This document shows, one piece after another, positions 9,990-22,309 of a stretch of DNA of 64,000 nt (the stretch's first letter is position 1; each line of letters begins with the position of its first letter). The DNA comes from Panorpa germanica. Its lineage: Eukaryota; Arthropoda; Insecta; Mecoptera; Panorpidae. The translations under genes were made by a program, and so were the position numbers. The stretch spans positions 1,364,001 to 1,428,000 of the forward strand of contig OY783219.1 in NCBI GenBank assembly GCA_963678705.1. Direction: 5' to 3'. The notes below the pieces were generated by a model, which saw only the letters and a program-made list of their open reading frames with translations, was not told where the DNA came from and ran no database searches.

Positions 9990-10450
9990 CGCAATAATGA
10001 CAGAAAAGACAGAAAGAAGCTAAGGAGCAAAGACAGAGGAGGATGGAAGAGGAGCTAAGGAGCAGACACAGAGAGATTCAGCAGCGAGAAAGAATGGATA
10101 AAATTGACAGCAAATGAAATTGAAAACAGCAAATATAATGAAAGATACGAGAGGATTTGGGAAAGAGGCACCGGAATACATACGACAATAAAACACAAGG
10201 GACATAAGAAGAATCGCAAGATTTAGAATGCGAAACAAAGAGAAAGGCAGAATATAATGGAAAAATAGAGAGGACAGGATGGCAAGGTGTGCGGGGGAGA
10301 GATACAAATGCTAGTGCAAGTATTTATGTGAAAAAAAAGTAAAAAGGTGGATGGCGGAGAAAGAGAGAAGAAGCGAGGAAAGAGAAGGAATGACAGAGTA
10401 GAAACAGGAGGGAGTTAGCAGGAAAAGAGAAGCAGAATAAGTTTAAGTTT
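9990..10450 (+). pseudogene. purine-rich LINE ORF2 C-terminal fragment
   Basis: The + strand is very purine-rich and encodes broken pieces of the C-terminal zinc-finger part of an insect LINE ORF2 (NERYERIWERGTG, KKNRKI, then a degraded Cys region). Stops and frame changes are frequent. The same type of purine-rich LINE lies on the minus strand at 43020-45560; both share (G)TAGAAACAGGAGGGAG near their ends. Confidence 0.55.
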
Positions 10451-10782
10451 ATTAAAATTTTTTTTTTTTTTTGTAGAAGAGAGAATGAGTAGATAGTATA
10501 AGGAACACAAATGAAATGTAATTAATCACAATGATATGTAATTTAATGATTTAAGGCGGAAGAATGTAGTTCTTATTGGCGAAGATATTAAAAATAAATA
10601 TTAAAAAAAATAATTATTAAACAAAGTTACATTTTTATGACTTCTTAAAAGAAAATTTGTACTATACTAACTACATTACAAAATGTTAAGCTACTTTATT
10701 TATACACAGTGTTTGATATTCTATCTCTAATCTAAAATTTGCGGTAAGAAAGTATCAGTTTATTAATTATTGCTTACATTAT

Positions 10783-10820
10783 TGCATGTTTCTGAAGTAC
10801 AGGTGCTTCAGAAACATGCA
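10783..10820. promoter_or_regulatory. perfect 15-bp hairpin upstream of DUF2236 gene
   Basis: TGCATGTTTCTGAAG (10783-10797) and its exact reverse complement (10806-10820) flank an 8-base loop. It lies about 185 bases upstream of the inferred start codon at 11004, in the likely promoter. Function is unknown; it could bind a dimeric factor or be a MITE scar. Confidence 0.5.
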
Positions 10821-11003
10821 CTTGAGTAATAAAGAGGTCGGCTACGAAAGCGTTATCAGTTCAAACACAATAAACGCTCGTTAAATGCTATGATAATGAA
10901 TATCTAAGACTTATGCGTTTCATATATTGCATCTGGATTAAATTGAATTTATTTTGTAGTTGAACATAAAGTGTTAAGTGTAACAATTTGAAATATCAAG
11001 ATA

Positions 11004-11022
11004 ATGAACGACAAAAATCAAG
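11004..11022 (+). CDS. DUF2236 gene exon 1 (start)
   Basis: ATG AAC GAC AAA AAT CAA G followed by the strong donor GTAAGA. Its trailing G joins the CG that opens exon 2 to give Ala, keeping the frame. I chose this start because phase and donor fit and no ATG lies in exon 2 before the conserved region. Upstream sequence to about 10855 is probably 5' UTR. Confidence 0.7.
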
Positions 11023-14000
11023 GTAAGACTATTTAAACCATTATTGACGATTTTTTCATGAGTTAAGGGGTTAACTCACCCTAAGATCTTAAAAAAAATC
11101 GTAAATTGGTAACTATAATTTTACGAATGTTTTAAAAGTTTACTCTTTCTAATAATCCGAATAAACTCGAGTTATTTCAATTTAAAATGAGTGCAATGAA
11201 ATATATACTCGTACTTATACCATTTTTGTTTTCGTTTGCATTTATCTCGAAACTATTTTTATTGAACTGGTAGCCACGATATCTCAAGAACGCCTCTTCC
11301 AATTTTAATAAAAATTACAAAATATCTTCTTTATAAGATTAACTATCGAGTAATTTTGCAATTCGATAGTTTATGTTTTACTTAATTCTTTAACGAGAAA
11401 TTCAAACAAAAAATCAACTATTTTTCTCAAAAAACCGTCATTACCACGAAAAGAAAATTTTTCCTACGCTACTCGATAAGTATAACTTTTACTTCTGACG
11501 ATGGTACGATGGCAACCATTGACGGGCCTCCCGGCAAACCTTATAACTCTATCATTTTTAATATTTTCTAATAATGTTAAAGTAAGCGAATTTTGCCAAT
11601 TCCACAGCTTAGTTAAAATACTATTTAACTAGAAATAATCAAACTAATTGTAATGGGCTTGTGTCCTATGTCTTAATTTCTATAAAAGTGTACTATATAT
11701 TGATAAAGTGGGTTACTAGAACCTCTAATGTTCAATTATTTTTTAATAACTCCTTATTTGTTAGGAGATATTAACAATTAAAAAAGTCATTTTGTCTCTT
11801 TAATTATTAAAGGGATTCAACGTTGTACAAACTCCAAATGCATGTGACATCACAATCCTAAGGTTACCAACCTTACAGATCATAAATCTCTGCTATATGT
11901 ATTTATATATCAAAATATCAAATATTATTTACAGTTATTTCAAGGAACAATAAAATTTCAATATTATGTCTGCCTTAACAGGGTTAAATAAAGTAAAAAC
12001 TTATTATTCTTTGACTTGACTGGATTGTTTGAGTACCAACAGCTACAAAACATTACCACAACACTGACCTACTCAACAAATAACTGACGTTAAAATGCAT
12101 TTCATGTCATACAAATATGGGCGACCATTTCTAGCGCTAAAACTACAATTCAAATTTTTAATTGCTATATCTCCGTCAATATTTAGATATTTAATAAAAT
12201 AGACACGCCAATACACATTTATTAATATCAATTTCAATCAACAATTGAAAAATCGACCACTAAAAAATGAGGACACAAGCCCATTATTATAAAATAAGTG
12301 AAAATTGAGTTTCTATTTTAGCGTATTTTTATATGCTTGTTGCTATAGTTCTTACGTACCAAAGTGACCTCCAACGTTAATAACCCCCTCCACATCTTGA
12401 ATATTTGATTGTATCACCTCTTTTTTATTCTTAGCGCAAGTTGTACAGGACTATTTGAACGATTTGTACGGAGATGGTGATACTACTCCGTGTGACACCG
12501 GAACTCCTTGTGAAATCCGTTTGGAACTTCCGGAATGGTTTGACGAGGAGAAATTTAAGCGGTATGACAACTGTTTGGACCAACTGTGGAACACTTGTTC
12601 ACAGCCCTTTCAAAATATTACAAATATTCAGCACCCCAACATTCGTCTAAACTTTTGACAAGTTCATTTAAATTAAATAAGAGTTAGGTTGCTACAGCTA
12701 CTTATTTTTACTCTAACAAAAATTTCAACATGTATGTACCATACTGAACATACAGGTTATGTTTTAATGTCACACTCGTCAACGCAAAATCTAAATTTGA
12801 TCTGTGTAAGATACATTTTGCGAGGCCTTCTAGTGGCCACTATCAAATTTTTATTTATAAAATCAAACGTCATTACATTAAATAACATTATTAAATAAAA
12901 ACTAACAGTAAAGAATTAAAGAAACATAAATTTTTTACTTTTAGCCTTACTGTAGTCCTTAAAAACGATATCGTAATCCAGCTTAGATGCTATATCTGTT
13001 TCAATAGATAAAACTGCCAAAGTTGAAAGTAAAGTTGGAAAGTTCTTTCCTGTGTGTATATCTTGACAGCTATTTAATATATGCTCTTTTCTGAAAAAGA
13101 AAAAATTCTGGATTACTTCTTGAAATGTCCACTACATGGTCCAGAAAGTTTAAAACCGTTATTAATAAAAATGAAAGAACAGTAAAAAACGCGGAAAAAA
13201 CGGAATATTGTTAAAAAATTCGTAACTTTATAACAAATAAATATTATGAGAAACGGTTGTAGATTTTTTATCTCAGACTATTAGCTTTCAAAATATAGTA
13301 TCTTTGGCGTGGGCTGCAAAAAGTTGAAATATTTGTGCACCTGAAAGTAGGGAATATTTTACGGATTCAGGCATGTCATAATAAACGGAACGGTGATTAT
13401 TCAACACAAAATAAGTTTTTATTGTTGAAAATACAGAAGTTATGAAATAATAATTAATAATAGTTAATAATAATTAGTGTTAAAAAGAAAATTTACGGTG
13501 CGCAACTGGGACAAAAGTGACTACAATAATTATCGCAAACCGGCACACTGCACGATACACAACATTGTTTTTTTGTTTTCCTTCCAAGTGTAAAGAAAAC
13601 ATCGTTTTTACTTTTCTAGTTTACCCGTTGAATGTTCACCCATCTTCAAAAAGTAATTGTAGTAAAAAGAAGAACTAATAAAAAAATAATCTATATATAT
13701 ATAATCTAAGGAATAGTATATTAAATTACATAATACATTTATTTTAAAACCATGTAAAAACTGTAAAACAACGAGAAAAGCAAGAAAAAGTTCATTTACT
13801 AACATTGGAAAATACTAACGTCGTTTGTACACTGACTTTTTTAGGGAACAGAGGCAAGTTTCGCCTTTGTCGGTAAACTACCAGATCCGACGCTGCTGTA
13901 GCGCAATCTGTAGTCATGAGAGAGAAATAGGAATTTGAAATTTCAACTGTTCCTTAAAGTTCCAGTATACACACGCTGGGATAAGAGTGAACTACAAGGT

Positions 14001-17000
14001 TATAATGATGATATTACACATAAAATTTAAAATAAATTACCCAGTAAACATTTTGGGGCATTTTGGAGTCACTTTGACATCATATTGAAGATGAGTATGA
14101 TTTTTTTGTCATGAAAGAGTTCATCTATAGTTCAGTTTCTCACAATCGTTCATATGAAATGTCTGTTTTATCGGCTACAGATGACGAAACGGATGTCGGA
14201 ATACAAATGAAGATAAAGTTGATGCGAACTATAATTGAAGGGAAATAGTGATAGAAACGTCACTAAATAGGGCACTTCACTAAATGTTTACTGGGTACTA
14301 ACATTTTGATGTCAATTCAACAACCAAAAATGGATAAAATACCATTAGAATACAAGTGCAGTAAACGCAAAGTTCAACACTGTGCCTCATAGAAAAAGAT
14401 TCTATCAACAAAATATGTAATGTTATTTCGACATAACCTATAATTAGACGTCGCTACGTACAAACTACTGTACCTGTGATATAAAATTTGAATAGAGTGT
14501 TCTTGACCTGTCTTAAGTGTATCTACCAAATTATAAAAAATGGGGCTAAAACAACAACTGATTGTCGGCTCTCGTCTGATAAGATCAATGCAGTCATTCC
14601 AAGAATGCAAGGTCGCTGTTTAAGATAACAACACCTGATATGACTTCAATGATTAATCAGATATGGTGAGAAGGGTGGAAGGGAAGGGATAACGGTTACA
14701 GAGGCGCTATCAGTATTATAACAATCATATTTTATTTGAAGTGTTTTCTATAGCGCGCTCTTACGGAGCGATTTTACTTGACCGAATAAAATCGTTTGTC
14801 AGTATCGAACCGTGAGAACCTTCCATTCAGTCGGATGGATCAACTATTGAATGGTTCCACAAAAGTCAGTCAAACTTATCGTTCAACTCTCATGGGATTC
14901 CCGCCATTTGCTACTTCATTTGAATGGATTTGACAGTTGGTGAAGTGTTTTTAGGGGATTTTACACGGTCATTTATGACTTTGTTTTCGATTTCGATAAA
15001 TAGTTTGTTTAAGAAAAGTTGATTATTACTTGTTTTGTGTTTCACATTACACATAAGATCCCTGTCTTGTTGATAAGAGATTCAATGTCAAAGGAGTACT
15101 GGTGTTTGACATTAAGTATCTTTGACATTTATCTTTGTTTGATATTAAGTGTATATTGTAGATAAGGACAACGACTCTGTAATTGCCCTAGGTTTAGCTT
15201 TGATGCTAAATAAGTCAAGAAATAAATGGATTAAATCATGGTATTGATAAAGAAAATCTTTATCACATGTAAATCTAATGAAAGAAATGAGATTAGAACC
15301 ATGCGACTGGTTAAATTTCTTAAAATAGTTATTTAGGTTAACTTTTTGTCTTGAAAGTTATGAAGATGCTAGTGCTTTTTTATATGTTTAATTTATTCTA
15401 TAAACGTTTGTTCTATAGTCAAAACTTTTTTAAGAATAAATGAGGAGCTGTATCTGGAACTATTACGACTTGTGGCTCCTCTAATACAAAAAAATGACAC
15501 TAAGGCTCTCCGCACATGAGGCAACTGATTGCAAACTAGTCGAGCCGTGTTTCGTGACTCTGTAGAATTTTTAACAATAGCATAATAGGAGATTTTATTG
15601 TGTCGTATTTGTATGTATGTATATATCTAAATACTATTGAATAGTGTTTGTGTACATCTCTGTTCATGATGTCACCATCAAAAGCATGCAACCACATGCA
15701 ACCAAGCATTCCCTGCGACCGAGAAACATAATCCCTCAAAATGTGCTCAAAACCAGTTTAGTTTAGTTCGTGCCGTGTGTTTTCTCTCACTCGTATACAC
15801 GTTCGCTCCCTCACTATTAACACATTTTCCATTCATATTCCATAACATATTCCATTCTCATTCGGTTTGAGCAGGTTCGGAGCTAAGGTTTGCAATCAGT
15901 CGCCTCATGTGCAGACGCCCTAACATGAGGGAGGCAATAAATCCTTATGAAAGATTAAGTGCCACATTAAGATGTTTACCTAGTGGAAGCACTTACTAAA
16001 ATCTTCGATTCCACATAGCTATATATGCACTTGAAGGTAGCAGTCTTATATTTTGTCCAACATATAACAGTCATTATTTCATATTATTTACATTAAATCA
16101 TTTAAAGCTAGCCGTCTTATATTTTGTCTTACAGTCTTATTTTAATTATAATTAAAAAGAATGGAGTCTTCTGTTGTAGCAATTGTTGTGAAAGAAAATA
16201 TTAGTGCTGTAATGTCATGTATATTTTGCATATGCAGCACAGACGATGTGCAGTGATCGCATTGGTCAAATTTTGCAAGTCAAGTCATGAATCAAGAGTT
16301 CTAGTTCTGACTAGCGTCGTTGGTTTAATTGCGGCCATTTCATAATACATTTCATATATGTAAAACACAGATTCAAGTAATATCGTAATTGACCGTGTAA
16401 AACCCCATTTACTGTGGTCCTTGTATAATTTTACGTTACGATTCTTATGAATTTGTTTTGTTGTCGTTCCATATAGTTATAAAAAAAGTTTTAGAAAAAA
16501 AGGAACATCTAAATTATATTTTACATAAATATATAAATAAAAAATAAATAAAAATAATAATTAATAATAAAATTAAAATAAATATAAATAAACAAATAAT
16601 AAAAATATATATTATACATAATTAAATAAATTTTTCTTTAAGCATCCTAAAATGTTTTCTAGATTGCTATTTGCCCTCTAATGCAAGTTCCTGCTTCCAA
16701 TCTTTTGGATACATCTATGTCTTCTCAACGGCATTTCAAAACTGTGCTTTCTCAAATGTTTTGCTATTAATTTATAAATGAATGTTTCGCGCTATTTATT
16801 ATCTGACATTTGTAGTAAAAACATAAATTTCTTCTTCAATTGATAATCAGTTTAATTGAACCGTGAGAACCTTAACTTATCCATGAACCAAGATCGTTCA
16901 ACAAAACTCGCCCCATGAGAACGCGGATTTATATTGCTATTCTATGCAATATAATTATATCTGCTGTATTATTTTTGAAATTTAAATTTTTTTAGTATTG

Positions 17001-19010
17001 CTAAACAGAACGTTTTATAACATATTTAACTACCTCCTAAAATGTAAAAATATATTCTCCGTATTTGTTTGAGCCACGGTTAGTTTACCGCGGGTATATT
17101 GTGTAACTGCGTATTGTACTGATTGACAATACTGCATTAATGCACGTATGATCTGTATAAAAAATGAATCCACGTGAGCTTTTGTTGGTTTTTATTCATT
17201 TAATGTTGTAGCAGCATGTAACAATGCTAGTAAAACTGAGAATGAATACAGCTTAAGAAATAACAGTGATATTTGATGATTCAAACTTAAACTAAAAAGT
17301 CGTTGCTTGAAACTTAGACTAAGAATGATGTATTAAAAAAAAATACAGTTTTTTGAAAAAGTAAATAAAAACTAGGAGTAAAGGGACAGATATGTAGGCG
17401 TTATCAAATATAATGGTAGTAAAGGTCCTTAAAATAACAAGTAAAACTAGTCTGTTGAAAATACATTAAATAATTCATAATGCATTGCATATGATTAGCT
17501 ATTCATAACAAGGGTCATCTGACCTTTACTACAGGCTTCACAAAGGCCGGCAATCTTTTAAACTCACATTATTTTATGAATTTTAGTTTACTTCTTTTAA
17601 ATTACTATAGCACTTACAACCCAAATAAATATAGACCATAAAAATAATAAATAAAATAAATGGGTTATGTCTTATACATAAATTAAAATTACTTGGCTAA
17701 ATATATAAATAGGTGACAGGGACTACACTTCAAAATGTTTACACTTCACTCACTGCACCCTTTCTTCTCTTCACATGTTGAGTCGCCGAGAATTTAAGTT
17801 CATAGAGATATAATATTCCAAAAGGGTCGCTTAAAGCGGTTTATTCCATTTCAAATAATTTTATTCCCTTATTTTATTCTAACCCTTCGAACCTCTAATA
17901 TCTACACGGGTTTTCCATTTTTTTGCCAGGGGTCAGCAGTTCTGCCTGGACAATCTCTTCTCCGTATCATTGGCACAGTTCTGTGGGTTGTTAGCTATGG
18001 GCGGGGTTTGTCAAAAGCTGGTGCGCATCCTACACTTCACTAAGAACTCCTCAACACCCTGCACGGCCTACAAGAGGTACAGCTCGACAATCCTTCACAC
18101 AATCACGTGGTACACTGCAAACCTTACCCCTGGCTCAGAGTAAGAACACTTTATGAAAAATCTAGCCTCGTTTTGACCATAGAATGTACTTTATTCTTTT
18201 GAAAACGATACATTAAAATTAACCTTTTATTTAGATCCTGGAACTCAATTCAAAATATACGTAAGCGACATCTCTATTACAGCGGATTAACTAACAGACA
18301 TGGTTTAGGTTTCTTCACTCAAAAGGACATGGTAGAGACCCAATTCGCATTAATGAGCTTTGTCTTAAGCAGATCAAAACAGATTGGCATCCATGACTCC
18401 AATAAACGTGAGATGGATGCATTTGTTCACTTCTGGAGAACTATAGGATATATGTTCGGCGTAAAAGACAGGTAAAACGACAAATAATTTTGAACCATAT
18501 GAAATCAAATACTTCAACCTATTCCATTACAGATTCAATATATGCCGAGAAAAATTAGAAGACACAAAGGCGATCTGCATTACCTACTTAGAAGGTCATA
18601 TCCGAAATAATTATTCAATAGACATTCCAGAAGCTTTTAAAATGCAGAATGCATTCCTGGAAGCGATGACTGCTGTTAATGGAGCGCTTAATCCGATGAG
18701 AATGTTGTACGTAACACGCACATTGATCGGTTTGAAAGGCTACGAATGCTTTCAAGTTCATAATAATTTCAAAGCGGTTGTAAACCTGGATAACAAATGT
18801 CAATCTAACAGATGTGAGTTTAGGAAATTGTCAATAATGATGCAGCTACGGCTTCTATTTGGATCATTATTAGTAGAACAATTGTTTAAATTTATTGCAA
18901 TTAGATATATTTGTAATTACATTATAAAAATGTCACTATTTTGTGTGAAATATCTTCCTCTTTTAGCTATCGTTAAATTTGGAAGAAATAATGCTTACAT
19001 TAAACATTGA
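11004..19010 (+). CDS. DUF2236 (ER-bound oxygenase mpaB-like) protein
   Basis: Joined exons are 11004-11022, 12435-12561, 17930-18139, 18235-18471 and 18533-19010. They total 1,071 nt (356 residues plus stop), every junction is GT-AG and the phases close exactly. The product resembles insect DUF2236 proteins, related to the mpaB/rubber-oxygenase catalytic domain. Recognisable segments are GDGDTTPCDTGTPCEIRLEL, PEWFDEEKFKRGQQF, the helix DNLFSVSLAQFCGLLAM, STILHTITWYTANLTPGS, KDMVETQFALMSFV, FVHFWRTIGYMFGVKDRFN, and a C-terminal hydrophobic segment that may anchor it in a membrane. His residues in STILHTITW and FVHFWR are candidates for haem or metal binding by family analogy; this is inference. 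The substrate is unknown. Intron 2 (5.4 kb) holds MITEs. The gene appears intact. Confidence 0.85.
11220..11560. repeat. dispersed repeat shared with 58460-58800
   Basis: Both loci share TCTCGAAACTATTTTT, ACACGATATCTCAAG-like (CACGATATCTCAAG) and downstream T-rich sequence with ATTTTTTCC/ATTTTTCC. It lies in intron 1 of the DUF2236 gene. Its class is unknown. Confidence 0.45.
11651..12286. mobile_element. 636-bp MITE with perfect 17-bp TIRs
   Basis: It starts TAATGGGCTTGTGTCCT and ends with the exact reverse complement. There is no coding capacity. If the outer TA/TAA belongs to the target site, the core TIR is 14-15 bp. Its right part (12135-12280) recurs at 19268-19400 and, inverted, near 36975-37060. 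It lies in intron 1 of the DUF2236 gene. Confidence 0.75.
12435..12561 (+). CDS. DUF2236 gene exon 2
   Basis: The acceptor is TTAG and the exon encodes QVVQDYLNDLYGDGDTTP through PEWFDEEKFKR. The donor GTATGA interrupts the final Arg codon. Open frame continues to 12658, but that part is intron, because the family sequence continues in the exon at 17930. Confidence 0.85.
14040..14295. mobile_element. CCCAGTAAACA MITE, copy A
   Basis: 256 bp, starting CCCAGTAAACATTTTGG and ending TGTTTACTGGG, with TA on both flanks as a possible target duplication. The body (TGACATCATATTGAAGATG, AAATAGTGATAGAAACGTCA) recurs at 32022 and 32946 inside the receptor gene. It is non-coding and lies in intron 2 of the DUF2236 gene. 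Confidence 0.8.
14690..15000. repeat. repeat sharing motifs with 16380-16930
   Basis: GAACCGTGAGAACCTT occurs at 14808 and again at 16859 in the same orientation. GATTTTACACGGTCAT near 14972 matches the inverse of TGACCGTGTAAAAC near 16391. These may be decayed parts of one element opened by the MITE at 15501. Limits are unresolved. Confidence 0.35.
15501..15923. mobile_element. ~420-bp MITE with ~36-bp TIRs
   Basis: The left end TAAGGCTCTCCGCACATGAG, continuing GCAACTGATTGCAAAC, is matched in inverted form by GTTTGCAATCAGTCGCCTCA, continuing to CGCCCTAA at 15923. A few mismatches separate the arms. No transposase is present and the superfamily was not assigned. It lies in intron 2 of the DUF2236 gene. 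Confidence 0.75.
16500..17900. other. intron 2 remainder, nothing assigned
   Basis: Low-complexity A/T stretch at 16530-16640 followed by AT-rich sequence. I see no supported gene or clear repeat boundary. Confidence 0.4.
17930..18139 (+). CDS. DUF2236 gene exon 3
   Basis: It opens after GCCAG and encodes GQQFCLDNLFSVSLAQFCGL through TPGSE. It carries the first long hydrophobic helix and the HTITWY segment. The donor is GTAAGA. Confidence 0.88.
18235..18471 (+). CDS. DUF2236 gene exon 4
   Basis: It opens after TTTAG and encodes SWNSIQNIRKRHLYYSGL through HFWRTIGYMFGVKDR, the most conserved part of the family. The donor is GTAAAA. Confidence 0.88.
18533..19010 (+). CDS. DUF2236 gene exon 5 (end)
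   Basis: It opens after TTACAG, encodes FNICREKLEDTKAICITYLE through the C-terminal hydrophobic stretch, and stops at TGA 19008-19010. The tail KYLPLLAIVKFGRNNAYIKH is short and basic. Confidence 0.88.
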
Positions 19011-19035
19011 AAGTTCAGTGAAATATATTTATTTC

Positions 19036-19041
19036 AATAAA
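19036..19041 (+). terminator. polyadenylation signal of DUF2236 gene
   Basis: AATAAA lies 26 bases after the TGA stop, the first such signal downstream. Confidence 0.65.
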
Positions 19042-19267
19042 AAGTTTTTTAAATATTAAAATAAATAAATCTGATTGCTTTCTAAAATAAGGAAATAGGA
19101 ATACTGGGCTAATATCCAAGAATTAGATTTACCAGCCCTCATGTAAGGTAAGGCCCTTTTTTTCTCTGGAAACTGGGCTACAACACAAAAGTTTTACCCT
19201 TATAAGTATAGGAAATAACTGAACTATCTCTTAATTGTGCGACATGTTATGCCATCATTCTGGCAGG

Positions 19268-19560
19268 TATTTGTAGCGCTAAAACTACAATTCAAATTTT
19301 TAATTGCAATATCTTGTAAACATTTAGATATTTAATAAAATAAAAACGCCAATATAGATTTATTAACATCTATTTCGATTAACAACTTAAAAATCGTGAG
19401 GAAGCAATGACATCGTAGACTGAATTCATGTTTTGTAAATTTTTACCCCTTTATTTATTCTGCGAATTAAATAAAAATAATTTAATATTTGAGAGGTTTT
19501 ATAGGCAGCCCTATTAATATACAGTACAGTTTTATATAAATTAAGTTATGGTTCACAACC
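19268..19560. repeat. dispersed repeat related to the 11651-12286 MITE
   Basis: GCGCTAAAACTACAATTCAA, then ATTTTTAATTGC, then TTTAGATATTTAATAAAATA match 12135-12220. The following part resembles 59160-59350 (AAGCA.TGAC.TCGT, CAGTTTTATAT.AATT). It is downstream of the DUF2236 gene. Confidence 0.55.
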
Positions 19561-20187
19561 CAATTTATTTAATTACATAGTCTCTGCGTCGATTGCGATA
19601 AGCATTGAAAGCATAACAACAGTTTCCTCTATTTCCAGCGTACACTTATTGGTAGATATATCTTCATCAATATATACTTTCATAGCCGAAAATGACGAAG
19701 CTATATACGCTGGCGCATTTTCCTTAACTGCTTAAAAAGTTAGGCAATAAAGACATAGCAACAGGTTTCCTTATACCTATTTCCCTTAAACAGTTTCCTA
19801 TCATAATACATATCAATATACTCTGTCATAGCCAATTCATAGCTTTAATGACGACGCCATGCGCTGATTTCTTTAACTATAGGCGTGCTGTATTTTGTTC
19901 TGCTTCATAAGTAGTTCCTTTATTTTCAATTGCTTTAAAATAATTTTTTTCCTCGGTTCATAAATAGAAATATCGGATTTTACATTCGAGTGTATTGGTA
20001 TTACATAAAAAGAGAATTTAATTAAAATTTGAACAGGAGATTCAACAAATTTATATAATTTGTTACGAAGAAAATGTATATTTGTCATATATTACTATGG
20101 ACCTATAAACACCTATTTGGAAGACTTCAATTGAAGTATTCACAAGGTATGTATAATTTGCAAAATAAGTAAATTTAACCTATCTTT

Positions 20188-20390
20188 TTCGAAACGAAAC
20201 TTTTCAGAGACATTAAGGAAGTAGTATTCATAAACACATAAAAATTAATTTATTGAAAGGACAAATGAAATATATTTTTTTGTGACATCATCTGAAGTTC
20301 TACAATATTTCATAGGTAAATGCAAATTTATAGGGTATACATCATTTGGAAAAAAAGTAAATTTGCCTTATTTTTTGCGACATCTTTTTT
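20188..20390. repeat. direct repeat flanking mariner relic (left)
   Basis: TTTTTCGAAACGAAAC, CATCTGAAGTTCT and TAGGGTATACATCATTT also occur, in the same order, at 21897-22100 on the other side of the mariner relic. The two may be halves or copies of one AT-rich element. Confidence 0.5.
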
Positions 20391-20936
20391 TCGTTTTCCA
20401 ATTAAATATTTACATTTAATAAATTTAAATTACTATTGTTAATTGTGATATAATGAACAATAGATTCTAAAACAACTAAAAAACCAGATAATAATAGCTA
20501 GTGCTAAAATATTTTATAATATTTCAAAATGTTCAATGATAAAATATTCAAAATATTTAAAAATATTTAGATTCCTCATCAAATTTAAAATCAACGCAAT
20601 TCAAGCAATGGATAATACAAAAACGGATAAAATTACCGCAAGTGGCAGACCAGGATTGAAATATACGCACCCTATAAAAATCGACCCTCCTTCGAGGTCG
20701 GCCTCTGGGATTCTGGGAAAGCCAACCATAGTTTGTTTCAGGAACGCACAATACGGAAAATAAGAAAGATACAGTGGTCTCTTGACTTCTCTGGGGACAG
20801 ACAACGGCCAATGTCATTTAGTGGTATTGGCATGACAGGATCTGGCAAATCTAGTAAGACTCAAATAATAAAAGAGAGTTAGTACTAATCCTCCGGAAGT
20901 GCATGAGAATAGTTGGTTTGAATAAAAACCATATGA

Positions 20937-21562
20937 TTTGAATGAACATCAAATGGAAAATCGCAAAGGCACTTGTGAAGTGCTGCTTCAACTCCTCGAA
21001 AGAAAATCATTTTTGCAACGAATTGTGACTGGTGACGAAAAATGGATTTATTTTGAAAACCCAAAGCGGAAAAATCGTGGCTTGTACCCGGTAAAACCAA
21101 TTTTAGAACTTTTATATCTTATACTGACTATTCTGCATAAAAGAGGTAAACAATAAACAACTGACTATGTACTTTACATTAATTTTAATTGATGAAATAG
21201 TTAAAGAAAAAGAAAATGATATATTTCTATAATAATTAAAATAAAAAATCTTTATATCACACACGACAGTCTGTCAAATTCATTTTTTTCTTCTTAAAAT
21301 GTCATCGTTTCTCACAACAGCAATCGTTCAACACCAAGGCAAATCGCTTTGGCAAGAAGACCATGATCTGTGTCTGGTGGACCATAGTGGTATTGTGTAT
21401 TATGAACTTTTGAATTCCGGCGAAACTGTTAATACACAACGCTATAGTAAACAAATGATTAATTTAAACCACGCATTTTTGAAAGACGACCTGGGACTTA
21501 TATTATATCTATTATACACTACATATTATATCAAGCTCAGTTATGACGGGACCCTTTGCTGA
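20937..21562 (+). pseudogene. mariner transposase, two fragments
   Basis: 20940-21105 encodes a mariner segment with the first catalytic Asp in IVTGDEKWIYFENPKRK. 21299-21562 encodes the later segment (GIVYYELLNSGETVNT, QRYSKQMINLNHAFL), which precedes the third catalytic residue. Between them the frame is lost, and the N-terminal DNA-binding part and the end are missing. The relic is inactive. Confidence 0.75.
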
Positions 21563-21879
21563 CAGTACGGCAATTACTAATAACATAATACATCGTGATC
21601 TTGATATATAGTAAACGAAGAAATAATGCTTTGAATCAAAGCAAACAAAGACAGAATTCTTGAACATCCAAATAATTCTGCCAGCTGTCTAATGTCCAAT
21701 AATTCGGTAGTACGCAGACTAAAAAGAAAGTACCTCAGGACTTATTAACCAACTAAAGAGAATGTACGATCTATTGAAATTGAGAGATGAGTCGATGGGC
21801 ACACCACGTGCAAGACACTTTATTTTTACATACATATCACTGAATGTCCTTGAAACAGGACAGATTATAATAATCTATA

Positions 21880-22250
21880 GAAATCAAATAAAAAAAATAT
21901 CTTTTTCGAAACAAAACTTTGCAGAGACAATTTATCACAATGATAAATAAAATAAAAATTTTCGTGGCATCCATCTGAAGTTCTGGAATATTTCATAGCC
22001 AAAAGCAAATTTACAGGGTATACATCATTTCCAAAAAAAAAAAAACAAAAAAAAATTCCCCATCTCTTTCGAAACGAAACTTTGCTGAGAAAATAAGGAC
22101 ATAGTATTGAACTTAAAAATTAATATATCGAAAATATAGGGAAAATTTACTTCTTGCAAATTATATATACCTTTAGAATATTTCAATTGAATTCTTCAAA
22201 ATAGGTCTTCAGGTATATATACTAATATATGGCAACAAATGTTCATTTTC
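21880..22250. repeat. direct repeat flanking mariner relic (right)
   Basis: Second copy of the unit at 20188-20390, with the TTTCGAAAC motif twice (21902 and 22070) and a homopolymer A run near 22030-22055. Confidence 0.5.
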
Positions 22251-22309
22251 TCTTGTTGCATTCTGAATTTATGTTAATATTATTAAAAATAACTGCTTAA
22301 TTTACTTTT

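Noticed and set aside
12562-12658. Continuation of the open frame past DUF2236 exon 2 as a separate short protein
   Set aside because: A GT donor at 12562 and the match of the next residues to the exon at 17930 show the extension is intron.
20536-20763. 75-residue plus-strand frame as a small host gene
   Set aside because: No family, splice or promoter support; it lies in AT-rich repeat-flanked sequence next to a mariner relic.
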